Part shown: one piece after another, positions 28,317-36,490 of the stretch | How the letters are laid out: every line of letters begins with the position of its first letter | Position numbering within the stretch: the first letter of the stretch is position 1 | Assembly: GCF_013426895.1 (NCBI RefSeq) | Contig: NZ_AP023175.1 | Location: 372,001-436,000 of the forward strand | DNA: 64,000 nt | Reading direction: 5' to 3' | DNA from: Paraburkholderia largidicola | Lineage (GTDB): Bacteria; Pseudomonadota; Gammaproteobacteria; Burkholderiales; Burkholderiaceae | The notes under the pieces: model-generated | What the model was told of the DNA's origin: nothing | What the model saw: the letters and a program-made list of their open reading frames with translations, nothing else | Databases searched by the model: none | Translations under genes and position numbers: made by a program

Positions 28317-28607
28317 TTACGCTTCAGCATCCCAGATGGTTCGACCCGAGGGACACGCATCAATGAGATGTTCGGCATAAGCAGTCGATGCCCTTCTCGC
28401 ATCGCCGATATTTTCAAAGCCGCGTTCAACCTTGAGTTGAAACACGCGGCTGCGCCCTTCCACTTCCTTTTGCCCTGGTTCGTTGATCCGGACAGCGGCA
28501 TCGAAGCCCTGATCGTAGCTGTGCCCCGTTCCCGCCATCGTGCGTTGACGCGGATAAACGAGCAGACGAACTTCAAGCCCCCTGTATAGATATGCAGCGG
28601 CTTCCAT
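28317..28607 (-). CDS. Conserved hypothetical protein (96 aa)
   Basis: The ATG at 28607 has AGAGGTG upstream. The product begins MEAAAYLYRGLEVRLLVYPRQR and continues with a beta hairpin and one helix (DARRASTAYAEHLIDACPSG). Similar short proteins are frequent in Paraburkholderia but have no assigned role. The frame is open to 28724, but the extra part is not protein-like. Confidence 0.6.
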   Translation of the reverse strand: MEAAAYLYRGLEVRLLVYPRQRTMAGTGHSYDQGFDAAVRINEPGQKEVEGRSRVFQLKVERGFENIGDARRASTAYAEHLIDACPSGRTIWDAEA

Positions 28608-28971
28608 GAGACACCTCTGTGGCCGCGGTATGCGGCGAAGATTATGCAGGTGGGACGAGCGCGAACCAGACGGCCGCGTCACGATGGGCGCACACGCGGC
28701 TGTCGGGCGACAGCGTTGGTGCATTCAGGCGGGCGTTGTAACCGAAAAGAGCGCGAGGCGCAGAGACTCAGTCCATCGTACGCGCATTCATGTGTTTGTA
28801 CAGTGAAACTTTGCTTTCCGAACCGCTTGAAGCAGGCACGTTCGATACCGGCCGATGCCCGCCAGAATGCGCAGCGCGACGATCATGCATGGAGTACCAT
28901 GGCGCGGCAACTCATCAATCCGTCAGCTCATCGGACGCCATCTACGCGGGTCTTTCACTCATCAGGCTCAG
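28608..28971. other. Gene-free spacer
   Basis: 364 nt between the divergent small hypothetical gene and the RsbR-like gene. Short open frames here have no ribosome site or protein-like composition. I see no repeat, RNA gene or clear promoter. Confidence 0.5.
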
Positions 28972-29844
28972 ATGAACCATTTCACCGGCCAAGCGCTGGC
29001 GGGCTTCCTGAACGAACGGGAACTACTCGATAACTGGTTGGATCAGCATCTTTCCGTTTCGTTGAGACGGGGCCTCGCAACAGAAGCCGAGATGCGCAGC
29101 CAGTTCGTCGGATTCATGGAAGTATTTCTCCGCACGCTCAGATCGAGCGACACGCTCGACGCAAACCGTCCCGAGTGGGAGCCCGTGCGTGTGCTTTTGA
29201 GCGAGGTATCGAATCAGCGCACCAGACAGGGCTTCACGCCCGTCGAAACCGCGGCGTTTGTGTTTTCGCTGAAGCAGCCGCTCTATTCGCAGTTGCGCGT
29301 CGGGTTCGGTAATGACATGGCTGCGATGGCGGATGCCAACTGGTCCATCACGCTGCTGTTGGACGCACTGGGTCTCTATACGACCGAAGTCTTCCAGCGC
29401 AGCCGTGAAGCGACCATTGCGCGGCAACGGGAAGAACTGCTCGAACTGTCGACACCCGTCGTCGAACTGTGGGAAGGTATCCTCGCGCTGCCGCTGGTGG
29501 GCACGCTCGATTCGGCGCGCACCCAGGTCGTGATGGAAAACCTGCTGCAGAGAATCGTCGAAACAGGCGCCGCTGTCGCGATCATCGACATCACGGGTGT
29601 GCCGACCGTGGACACGCTCGTCGCACAACACCTGATGAAAACGGTGGCGGCAGCGCGCTTGATGGGAACGGACTGCATCATCAGCGGTATTCGCCCGCAG
29701 ATTGCGCAGACTGTCGTGCATCTGGGCGTCGACCTGTCCAGTATCACCACTCGCGCGTCGCTTGCCGATGCATTCATCGTCGCGCTGCGCATCGCACAGG
29801 CGACCGGCCCGGGCGTCAGGGCGCGCAGCCGCAAAAGCGCCTGA
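28972..29844 (+). CDS. RsbR-like STAS-domain protein (stressosome-type co-antagonist)
   Basis: A 290-aa protein with a helical N-terminal sensor half (about 1-155, RsbRD-like non-heme globin fold class) and a C-terminal STAS domain. The STAS part starts STPVVELWEGILALPLVGTLDSARTQVVMENLL, the RsbR hallmark, and continues IIDITGVPTVDTLVAQHL with T208 at a candidate phospho-site, then SGIRPQIAQTVVHLGVDL. In Bacillus such proteins form stressosomes with RsbS and RsbT; neither is seen nearby. A kinase and a receiver follow instead. The ATG at 28972 is preferred to the open frame from 28855. Confidence 0.85.
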   Translation: MNHFTGQALAGFLNERELLDNWLDQHLSVSLRRGLATEAEMRSQFVGFMEVFLRTLRSSDTLDANRPEWEPVRVLLSEVSNQRTRQGFTPVETAAFVFSLKQPLYSQLRVGFGNDMAAMADANWSITLLLDALGLYTTEVFQRSREATIARQREELLELSTPVVELWEGILALPLVGTLDSARTQVVMENLLQRIVETGAAVAIIDITGVPTVDTLVAQHLMKTVAAARLMGTDCIISGIRPQIAQTVVHLGVDLSSITTRASLADAFIVALRIAQATGPGVRARSRKSA

Positions 29845-29848
29845 AGGC

Positions 29849-29868
29849 GTCACGCGTGATCGCGTGAC
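29849..29868 (+). terminator. Hairpin after the RsbR-like gene
   Basis: Perfect inverted repeat GTCACGCG / CGCGTGAC with a TGAT loop, 5 nt after the stop codon. No U-tract is present. Confidence 0.45.
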
Positions 29869-30046
29869 GACGTCGAGAACGCGCTTCCCACTTCAAGGAC
29901 CTGCGTACGATCGCGACTCAATCAAAACCTGTACGGGACTTTTTACCGATCCAGAATCGCTTATGCGGAATGCAGATATTTTCTTTTCCACGTGGTAATT
30001 TGGCGGGGGAATTCGACATAGAACGTTCTGGTCCGTGAGACGGTAG

Positions 30047-31600
30047 ATGGAAAAATTGCCGAGCAGTGAAATCCTTCTGACGTCCATGGGAAGCTCCGCG
30101 TCGCGGGCTGCACGTCAGCACGAATTCGTCGTGCGTTTTGGCGAGGCCGCCCTCGCCGCACGTAACCTCACTTCCGTGCTGAACGAGGCGTGCCGCACAG
30201 TGGCCGACGGCCTCGGTTCGCATTTCGTCAAGGTGCTCCGCTACGTGCCCGAGCACGATCATCTTCTGCTCGTCGCAGGCGTGGGCTGGTCACCCGCTGA
30301 AATCGGCTTCGCCCGGCTGTCGGCGGACAACGGCAGCCCTGCCGGCTATGCGATCGCCAATGGCAAGGCCGTGTTGTCGAATCACCTCGCGTCGGAGTTG
30401 CGCTTTCGCACACCCATATTGCTCGAGCGCTACGGCATCAAACGGGCGATCAACGTGCCGATCCGCGGCGTGCCTTCTCCGTTCGGCGTGCTGGAAGCCG
30501 ACAGTCCCGACGAAGACGCCTTCATTGCAAGCGACATCGCCTTCGTCGAAGGTGTCGCGAATATCATCGCCATGTCGGCTGAGCGTCTCGCCGCCGAAGC
30601 CGGAGACCGACGCCCGGAAGAACTGTCCACCGACATCCTCTATGCGAGCCCGGACCCCATCACCGTGATGACGGAAGAAGGCGTCGTGCAGTCGATGAAC
30701 GCGCGCGCGATGTCGCACGTCGGTGTCGCCGATATCGCCGCCGTGCAGGGCGTGAAATGGGCGACCCTATGGCCGGCCCAGTTTCACGCTGCTGTCGAAG
30801 CCGCCCTCGCCCGCGCCCAGACGAACTCGCCCGCCCGCTTCGAGGCGCCCATCATCGCCACTGACGGAGCGCAAACCTGGTGGGATGTCTCCGTGTCGAG
30901 GATCGAGCCGCAGCATGGCGTGCCGGGACGTCTGGTTGCCGTCTCGCGCGACGTCACGGAACGCCATGAGCAGGAAGCCAGGCTCGCGGCACTGATCAGC
31001 GATCAGGAGCAGCAGCTCGGCGCGAGCGAGGCCATGATGAAAGAAGTCCATCATCGCGTCCGCAACAGCCTGCAACTCGTCCAGACCTTGCTTGGCCTGC
31101 AGGGCAATCTGGCGCCCGAGCCGGCCGTCAAGGCACAGCTCAAGGCCGCGGCCGTGCGCGTGATGACGGTCGGTTCGGTCCATCAACGCCTCTATCAGGA
31201 CAACGGCTCTGCGGCCACCGACGCCGCGCGCTATCTGCAGGGGCTGATTACCGATCTGCAGGCCGTCATCGGTGAACGGCCAATCGAACTTGTCGCCGAT
31301 CCCATCACCGTGGCCGCCGTGCGCCTGAGCCCACTGGGTCTGATTACGGCGGAACTGGTCACGAACTCGGTCAAATATGGGCGTGGAAAGATCACCGTGT
31401 CGCTACATGCCAACGGCGCAAACTCGGCACTGTTGAGCGTCGCGGACGAAGGACACGGACTACCCGATACGTTCCCGTCGCCCGAGGGAACGGGGCTGGG
31501 CTTGCGGCTCGTGCAAACCTATTCGGGTTTCGGCCGTGACGCGCTGGGCGTGGACCGCTCGGTGCCGTACAGCAAGATCGACGTGCGTTTCCGTTTGTGA
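30047..31600 (+). CDS. Soluble sensor histidine kinase (GAF-PAS-HisKA_2-HATPase)
   Basis: A 517-aa kinase without membrane helices. A GAF domain occupies about 25-185, a PAS domain about 190-310, then a HisKA_2-type dimerisation domain with the phospho-acceptor in EVHHRVRNSLQ (H335/H336). The HATPase domain has the N box ELVTNSVKYG, the G1 box ADEGHGLPD and GTGLGLRLV. HisKA_2 kinases often act in general stress or light signalling and commonly work with single-domain receivers, like the one encoded 158 nt downstream. The cytoplasmic ligand of the GAF/PAS part is unknown. Confidence 0.9.
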   Translation: MEKLPSSEILLTSMGSSASRAARQHEFVVRFGEAALAARNLTSVLNEACRTVADGLGSHFVKVLRYVPEHDHLLLVAGVGWSPAEIGFARLSADNGSPAGYAIANGKAVLSNHLASELRFRTPILLERYGIKRAINVPIRGVPSPFGVLEADSPDEDAFIASDIAFVEGVANIIAMSAERLAAEAGDRRPEELSTDILYASPDPITVMTEEGVVQSMNARAMSHVGVADIAAVQGVKWATLWPAQFHAAVEAALARAQTNSPARFEAPIIATDGAQTWWDVSVSRIEPQHGVPGRLVAVSRDVTERHEQEARLAALISDQEQQLGASEAMMKEVHHRVRNSLQLVQTLLGLQGNLAPEPAVKAQLKAAAVRVMTVGSVHQRLYQDNGSAATDAARYLQGLITDLQAVIGERPIELVADPITVAAVRLSPLGLITAELVTNSVKYGRGKITVSLHANGANSALLSVADEGHGLPDTFPSPEGTGLGLRLVQTYSGFGRDALGVDRSVPYSKIDVRFRL

Positions 31601-31758
31601 CAGACTGAGGGTTCATCGCGCAATCTTCACTGTTTTTTGGTGGATTCGCGCATGATCGCCTATCTTTGAAACGCGGGTATGCCGTGTGCAAGAAGACCGT
31701 GTAGCAGCGCTTCTCCGGGCTGCAGGCAATTCAGCCGGCAGGTCTACCGAAAGCCAAT

Positions 31759-32142
31759 GTGAACGCTTCTTCCCGCACCACAGATGAGCGACCCGCCATC
31801 CTGCTTGTTGACGACGCTGTCGATGCGCTGGAGGCATGGGCGCTGCTTCTGCGCATGGAAGGCTTCGAGGTCGTGACGGCGACGGGCGGCGTGGATGGGT
31901 GGCGCAAAGCCCAGCAGTCGCCGCCCGCCCTCGTCATTACCGATCTGATGATGCCCGGCATGAATGGACTCGCGTTGTGCCGCGCGCTGAAGGCAGATAG
32001 CAGGTTTGCACTCGTACCGATCATTCTCTGGACGGCGGCAACGATCAGCATCGGCGAACCGGTTTTCGATCGCTTCCTGGTCAAGCCGGTTTTACTCGAT
32101 ACGCTTCTCGAGCATATCAAGGTGTTGCTCGGAGGACCCTGA
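31759..32142 (+). CDS. Single-domain response regulator
   Basis: A 127-aa receiver domain with no output domain. The acidic pair is in LLVDDAVDA, the phospho-acceptor is D62 (VITDLMMPGMNG), the Thr switch is in LWTAA, and the Lys is in FLVKPV. It starts at GTG. It is probably phosphorylated by the kinase just upstream and acts by protein contact, perhaps on the RsbR-like STAS protein; that link is inference from position only. Confidence 0.88.
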   Translation: MNASSRTTDERPAILLVDDAVDALEAWALLLRMEGFEVVTATGGVDGWRKAQQSPPALVITDLMMPGMNGLALCRALKADSRFALVPIILWTAATISIGEPVFDRFLVKPVLLDTLLEHIKVLLGGP

Positions 32143-32227
32143 TAAATTCCGGGTCGACTCCAACAGGCAGATCGGTTGATGGGTGAATACGAACGACACC
32201 CGCAAAGCTGCGCTTCTTGGGGAAGTC

Positions 32228-32533
32228 ATGATGGCGACGACGGAGTCACTGCTGACACTGGCCGAATATCTGGAAATCTCGCTCGATAACGGCGGCAGCG
32301 TGCTCGTCATGCAGATGTGCGACGGCCTCTGTGCGATATACGTCGGCGACGCGACGAAGGCCCAGGACCATTGGCGGTATCACGGCGCGATCAGCGCCTC
32401 GATTGTCGACGACATTCTCAGGCTGACCCGCTGCGGACGTAACCACCTCGAAATTGGCGGCCAGAAATACCGCTTCATTCGCAGCGCCGCCCACTTCGAG
32501 GATCGAGGCGCGACTGTCTTTGCCGCCGGGTAG
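32228..32533 (+). CDS. Hypothetical protein (101 aa)
   Basis: Starts at one of two adjacent ATGs (32228 or 32231) behind GGGGAAG; an upstream GTG at 32183 is also in frame. The small alpha/beta protein contains SLDNGGSVLVMQMCDGLCAIYVGD and HLEIGGQKYRFIRS. It is co-directional with the kinase and receiver genes and may belong to that unit. No family is recognised. Confidence 0.55.
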   Translation: MMATTESLLTLAEYLEISLDNGGSVLVMQMCDGLCAIYVGDATKAQDHWRYHGAISASIVDDILRLTRCGRNHLEIGGQKYRFIRSAAHFEDRGATVFAAG

Positions 32534-32691
32534 TCACGCGCTCGCTGCTATTCGTCACTCACTCTGTCACGAACCCGGGACATATTGCGTAACCGCTCGA
32601 CGGCCGCCCTGCTCCCGCGCGTCGAAATCGATGGCACTGCCCTTGCATTCATCGCACCTCCCATGTCGTCCAATCAAAGAGGAGGTTCACG

Positions 32692-33225
32692 ATGAGCATC
32701 GATCTGACATTCCGCGCCGGTGAAGCCACCGTCTTCGCGGCGCCCGGCCAGGTGACGGACGCCATGCCCGAAATCCTGATCGGCCGCGTCGACGGGCCGG
32801 TTGGGCACGCATTCGCGAACATGATGGCGCAAAGCAAAGGTCACACGGCGATGTTCGCGATTCGCGCCTGCAACCAGATGGTGCGGCCCGCGACGATGAT
32901 CGTCCCGAAAGTGACGCTGCGGGATATGGCGACCATCGAACTGTTCGGCGGCGTCGTGCAATCGGCCACGGCCGATGCAATCGTCGATTGCCTGATCGAA
33001 GGGATCTTGCCGAAAGACCAGGCGAACGAGCTATGCATCGTCAGTCTGGTATGGATCGATCCGCGCTGCGTCACGGATGCGAATCTCGACAAGAAGGACA
33101 TGTACCGCACGAACTACGAAGCGACCAAGCTGGCCATCCAGCGCGCGATGAGCAACGAGCCGAGCGTGGACACACTGATCGCCAACCGTCATACGATCAA
33201 ACACGACATGGACGACTGGAGTTAA
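32692..33225 (+). CDS. Formaldehyde-activating enzyme (Fae)-like protein lacking the catalytic His
   Basis: A 177-aa protein clearly in the Fae family, with the blocks DGPVGHAFANMMAQSKGHT, IVPKVTLRD, ELFGGVVQSATADAI, ILPKDQANELCIV and NYEATKLAIQRAM. True Fae joins formaldehyde to tetrahydromethanopterin using a His (H22 in Methylobacterium, in VAHIDLIIG). The matching place here reads AMPEILIG, so Met25 stands where the His should be. A strong GAGGAGG ribosome site suggests good expression. No other methanopterin-pathway gene is nearby. It may be a paralog with a changed role. Confidence 0.82.
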   Translation: MSIDLTFRAGEATVFAAPGQVTDAMPEILIGRVDGPVGHAFANMMAQSKGHTAMFAIRACNQMVRPATMIVPKVTLRDMATIELFGGVVQSATADAIVDCLIEGILPKDQANELCIVSLVWIDPRCVTDANLDKKDMYRTNYEATKLAIQRAMSNEPSVDTLIANRHTIKHDMDDWS

Positions 33226-33311
33226 GCATCCGGCGCCCCGGCCCGCCGTGCGATTCCGCAATCGCGTGAATTTCGCCAAAGCATGACACGCCGACTTACA
33301 GCACCATAACG

Positions 33312-33330
33312 TCACGTCAGTCCGACGTGA
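33312..33330. promoter_or_regulatory. Candidate operator upstream of the DyP/encapsulin operon
   Basis: Perfect inverted repeat TCACGTC / GACGTGA with a 5-nt spacer, about 135 nt before the DyP start, in a 239-nt gene-free spacer. Confidence 0.35.
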
Positions 33331-33464
33331 ACGCTGCGCCGCGTTTTCGACGCGGCCGCCCCGTCCTCTCGTACGACAAACACCCCCTGTTCGCGGTACT
33401 CTCCTAATCCGGCACCTTTTCTGCCACGACGCAATCCGCATTGGTTTCAACAGGACATGGTCCG

Positions 33465-34535
33465 ATGCCCAACGACATTCCAGAACCCCAAGCCGTCACC
33501 ACCCCCATCAACCGCAGCGCGATTTTCATCGTCGCGACGCTTGCCGACGGCGAAGAGCACGCCGCCACCGCCCGCGCATGGTGTGCGGACGTCGCCGCGC
33601 TCGTACGCTCGGTCGGCAAGCGCGTCCCGTCCGGCAACCTGTCATGCGTGGTCGGCTTCAGTTCCGGCGCATGGGACACGCTGTTCGGCGCGCCCCGCCC
33701 TGCGCAACTGCATCCGTTTCGCGAGTTCGGACCGAGCGAGCGCCGCGCGATCGCCACACCGGGCGACATCCTGCTGCATATCCGTGCCGACCAGATGGAC
33801 CTGTGCTTCGAGCTTGCCACGCAGTTGATCACCCGGCTCGGCGAGTCGGTCCAGGTCGTCGACGAAGTGCACGGTTTCCGCTATTTCGATCTGCGGAGCA
33901 TGGTCGGCTTTGTCGACGGCACCGAGAACCCGACCGGCCGCGAAGCCATCGACTTCACGATGATCGGCGACGAAGATCCCGAATTCGTATCGGGCAGCTA
34001 CGTGCTGGCGCAGAAGTATCTGCACGACATGACGGGCTGGAACGCGCTGTCCGTCGAGACGCAGGAACGTATCATCGGCCGCACGAAGCTCTCCGATATC
34101 GAACTCGACGATGCCGTCAAGCCGACCTCGTCGCACAGTTCGCTGACGACGCTCGTCGAGAACGGACAGGAAGTGAAAATTCTGCGCGACAACATGCCGT
34201 TCGGGCGCCCCGGCTCGGGCGAGTTCGGCACGTACTTCATCGGCTACGCGCGCTCGCCCGATCCGATCGAAAAGATGCTCGAGAACATGTTCGTCGGACG
34301 CCCGCCCGGCAACTACGACCGGCTGCTCGACTTCAGCCACGCGGCCACAGGCGGACTGTTTTTCGTGCCCTCGGCGCCGCTGCTCGAAGCGCTCGCAGAC
34401 CGCGATCCGCAAGCCGCGAACACCGCTGACGACGCGAGCCCGAACGTGCCCGCCGACCTCCCCACATCCGCCGAGCCCGCTCACGAAGGCTCGCTGAATA
34501 TTGGCTCTTTGAAAGGAACTTCCCAATATGAATAA
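33465..34535 (+). CDS. Dye-decolorizing peroxidase with encapsulin-targeting tail
   Basis: A 356-aa heme peroxidase of the DyP B type. The hallmark GFVDGTENP holds catalytic D151. The proximal heme His is probably H224 (SSHSSL), and R241 with N243 (LRDNM) line the distal side. After the folded domain comes a Pro/Ala/Ser linker, and the last 15 residues are GSLNIGSLKGTSQYE, which is the known cargo-loading peptide type (GSLxIGSLKG) for family 1 encapsulins. The next gene encodes the shell and overlaps it by 8 nt. There is no signal peptide, so it should be packaged in the cytoplasm. The ATG at 33465 is chosen over an upstream TTG. Confidence 0.93.
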   Translation: MPNDIPEPQAVTTPINRSAIFIVATLADGEEHAATARAWCADVAALVRSVGKRVPSGNLSCVVGFSSGAWDTLFGAPRPAQLHPFREFGPSERRAIATPGDILLHIRADQMDLCFELATQLITRLGESVQVVDEVHGFRYFDLRSMVGFVDGTENPTGREAIDFTMIGDEDPEFVSGSYVLAQKYLHDMTGWNALSVETQERIIGRTKLSDIELDDAVKPTSSHSSLTTLVENGQEVKILRDNMPFGRPGSGEFGTYFIGYARSPDPIEKMLENMFVGRPPGNYDRLLDFSHAATGGLFFVPSAPLLEALADRDPQAANTADDASPNVPADLPTSAEPAHEGSLNIGSLKGTSQYE

Positions 34536-35331
34536 CCTGCATCGCGAGCTTGCCCCGATCTCCAGCGAAGCCTGGTCGCAAATCGAAGAAGAAGTGGCGC
34601 GCACGTTCAAGCGCTCGGTCGCCGGCCGCCGCGTGGTGGACGTGAAGGGCCCGGGCGGCGTCGCTCTGTCCAGCGTCGGCACCGGGCATCAGACGACGAT
34701 CGCGGCCCCGCATCATGGTGTGATCGCGAAGCTGGCCGAGGTCAAGGCGCTCGTGCAACTGAACGTGCCGTTCGAACTGTCGCGCGATGCGATCGATGCG
34801 GTCGAGCGCGGTGCGAACGACTCGGACTGGCAGCCCGCCAAGGATGCCGCGAAGGAACTCGCCTATGCCGAAGACCGTGCGATCTTCGACGGCTACAAGG
34901 CGGCGGGCATCGTCGGGATTCGCGAGGGTTCGTCGAATGCGTCGCTCACGCTGCCCGCCGATGTCGCGGACTACCCCGATGCAATCGGCGGCGCGCTGCA
35001 GCAGTTGCGGCTGGCAGGCGTCGATGGCCCCTACTCCGTGCTGCTCGGCGCCGACGCGTACACGGCGCTCGGCGAAGCGCGCGATCAGGGCTATCCGGTG
35101 CTCGAACACATCAAGCGGCTCGTCAATGGCGACATCATCTGGGCGCCGGCGATCGAAGGCGGTAGTGTGCTGTCGATGCGCGGCGGCGACTACGAGCTGC
35201 ATCTCGGGCAGGACGTGTCGATTGGCTATCAAAGCCATACGGATTCGGCCGTGCGCCTCTATCTGCGCGAAACGCTGACCTTCCTGATGCTGACGAGCGA
35301 GGCGTCGGTGTCGGTGGTGCCGGCGGAGTAA
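34528..35331 (+). CDS. Family 1 encapsulin shell protein
   Basis: A 267-aa HK97-fold shell protein that self-assembles into a nanocompartment, probably 60 subunits as in the short T=1 encapsulins. Typical blocks are MNNLHRELAPISSEAW at the start, TFKRSVAGRRVVDVKGPGG, VPFELSRDAIDAVERG, YSVLLGADAYTAL and SIGYQSHTDSAVRLYLRETLTF. It overlaps the DyP gene by 8 nt with AAAGGA upstream of the ATG, so cargo and shell are co-translated. A hairpin follows. Confidence 0.95.
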   Translation: MNNLHRELAPISSEAWSQIEEEVARTFKRSVAGRRVVDVKGPGGVALSSVGTGHQTTIAAPHHGVIAKLAEVKALVQLNVPFELSRDAIDAVERGANDSDWQPAKDAAKELAYAEDRAIFDGYKAAGIVGIREGSSNASLTLPADVADYPDAIGGALQQLRLAGVDGPYSVLLGADAYTALGEARDQGYPVLEHIKRLVNGDIIWAPAIEGGSVLSMRGGDYELHLGQDVSIGYQSHTDSAVRLYLRETLTFLMLTSEASVSVVPAE

Positions 35332-35338
35332 GCGGCAG

Positions 35339-35361
35339 GCTCAGCGCCTCGTGCGCTGAGC
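35339..35361 (+). terminator. Terminator hairpin after encapsulin
   Basis: Perfect inverted repeat GCTCAGCGC / GCGCTGAGC with a CTCGT loop, starting 8 nt after the stop. It is followed by CTTCACTTG and has no long U-tract. Confidence 0.55.
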
Positions 35362-35472
35362 TTCACTTGCCAAGCCGGCGCTTCAGCACAAGTCGCCCGT
35401 CCGTCATGAACGGCGATGGTGCATGGGATCGATCGCATCTGGCTTCGTCAAGCGGCGAACGCAGCCGTAGCC

Positions 35473-36381
35473 CTAGTCCCGAAACCTCGCCCCCGTCCAA
35501 TCCGCCTTGCGCGCCATCGCGACGAACGCGCTCAGATAATCGATCGCATCGTCCGCCTCGCGCGTGCCGAGAAAGATCTGTTTCGCGATGCCCTTCTTGC
35601 CCAGCCGCAGCGGCGTGAGCGGCATCCATCCCGCGTACTCTTCCGCAAGCCAGCGCGGCAGCGCCGCGACGCCGCGCCCGCTTGCGACCATCTGCAGCAT
35701 GATGTCGGTCGTCTCGATCACCTTGTGCCGTTTCGGCACGACGTTCGCGGGCGTCAGGAATTGCGTGTAGATGTCGAGCCGGTCGGTTTCGACGGGATAG
35801 GTAATCAACACTTCCGCCGAAAGCTGCTCCGGCGTGACATAAGGCTCGCTCGCTAAAGCATGCTCGTCCGCGACGACCAGCACCTGCTCGTAGTCGAACA
35901 CGGGCTCGAAACGCAGGCCGGGCTTTTTCAGCGGATCGGGCGTGACGAGCACATCGATGTCATAGCCGAACAGCGCGCCAATGCCGCCGAACTGAAAGCG
36001 CTGCTTCACATCGACATCGACATCCGGCCAGCGCGCGAGATACGGCGACACGACCTTCAGCAGCCACTGGTAGCACGGATGACATTCCATGCCGATACGC
36101 AACGTGCCGCGCTCGCCCTGCGCGTATTGCTTCATGCGTTCTTCCGCAAGCTCGAATTGCGGCAGCAGCCGGTTGGCGAGACCGAGCAGGTACTGGCCCG
36201 CCTGCGTGAGACGCATCGAGCGGCCCTCGCGGGTCCACACGGGCGTGCCCAGTTGCTGTTCGAGCTTCTTCACCGTGTGGCTCAACGCCGACTGCGTGAG
36301 ATTCAGCACGTCGGCGGCCCCTGTCAGCGAACCTTGCCGCTCCACTTCTCTCACGACCATCAGATGACTGCGCTCCAGCAT
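35473..36381 (-). CDS. metR: LysR-family activator MetR
   Basis: A 302-aa LysR regulator. The HTH is REVERQGSLTGAADVLNLTQSALSHTVKKLEQQLG. The effector domain has the MetR-like RIGMECHPCYQWLLKVVSPYL segment. MetR senses homocysteine and activates metE, which lies divergent 110 nt away. I chose the ATG at 36381, which has GGAGTGG upstream, over the frame-open start at 36426. Confidence 0.92.
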   Translation of the reverse strand: MLERSHLMVVREVERQGSLTGAADVLNLTQSALSHTVKKLEQQLGTPVWTREGRSMRLTQAGQYLLGLANRLLPQFELAEERMKQYAQGERGTLRIGMECHPCYQWLLKVVSPYLARWPDVDVDVKQRFQFGGIGALFGYDIDVLVTPDPLKKPGLRFEPVFDYEQVLVVADEHALASEPYVTPEQLSAEVLITYPVETDRLDIYTQFLTPANVVPKRHKVIETTDIMLQMVASGRGVAALPRWLAEEYAGWMPLTPLRLGKKGIAKQIFLGTREADDAIDYLSAFVAMARKADWTGARFRD

Positions 36382-36410
36382 CTCCACTCCATGAACAGAA
36401 TTAATCGTTG

Positions 36411-36437
36411 TATGAAATAAATCCATTTTTATTCATA
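36411..36437. promoter_or_regulatory. MetR-type dyad in the metR/metE spacer
   Basis: An extended inverted repeat with arms TATGAAATAAA and TTTTATTCATA, which contains the TGAA / TTCA half-sites of MetR boxes. It sits in the AT-rich divergent spacer, 54 nt before metE. Confidence 0.6.
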
Positions 36438-36490
36438 CATCGAAAATTCTATCATCGCTTCCAGATACATTTATCGAACGGGGAATAGCG

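Noticed and set aside
28280..28576. A 98-aa minus-strand open frame overlapping the small hypothetical gene at 28317-28607
   Set aside because: It shares the same DNA in another frame, has no ribosome site and its composition is unlike a protein.
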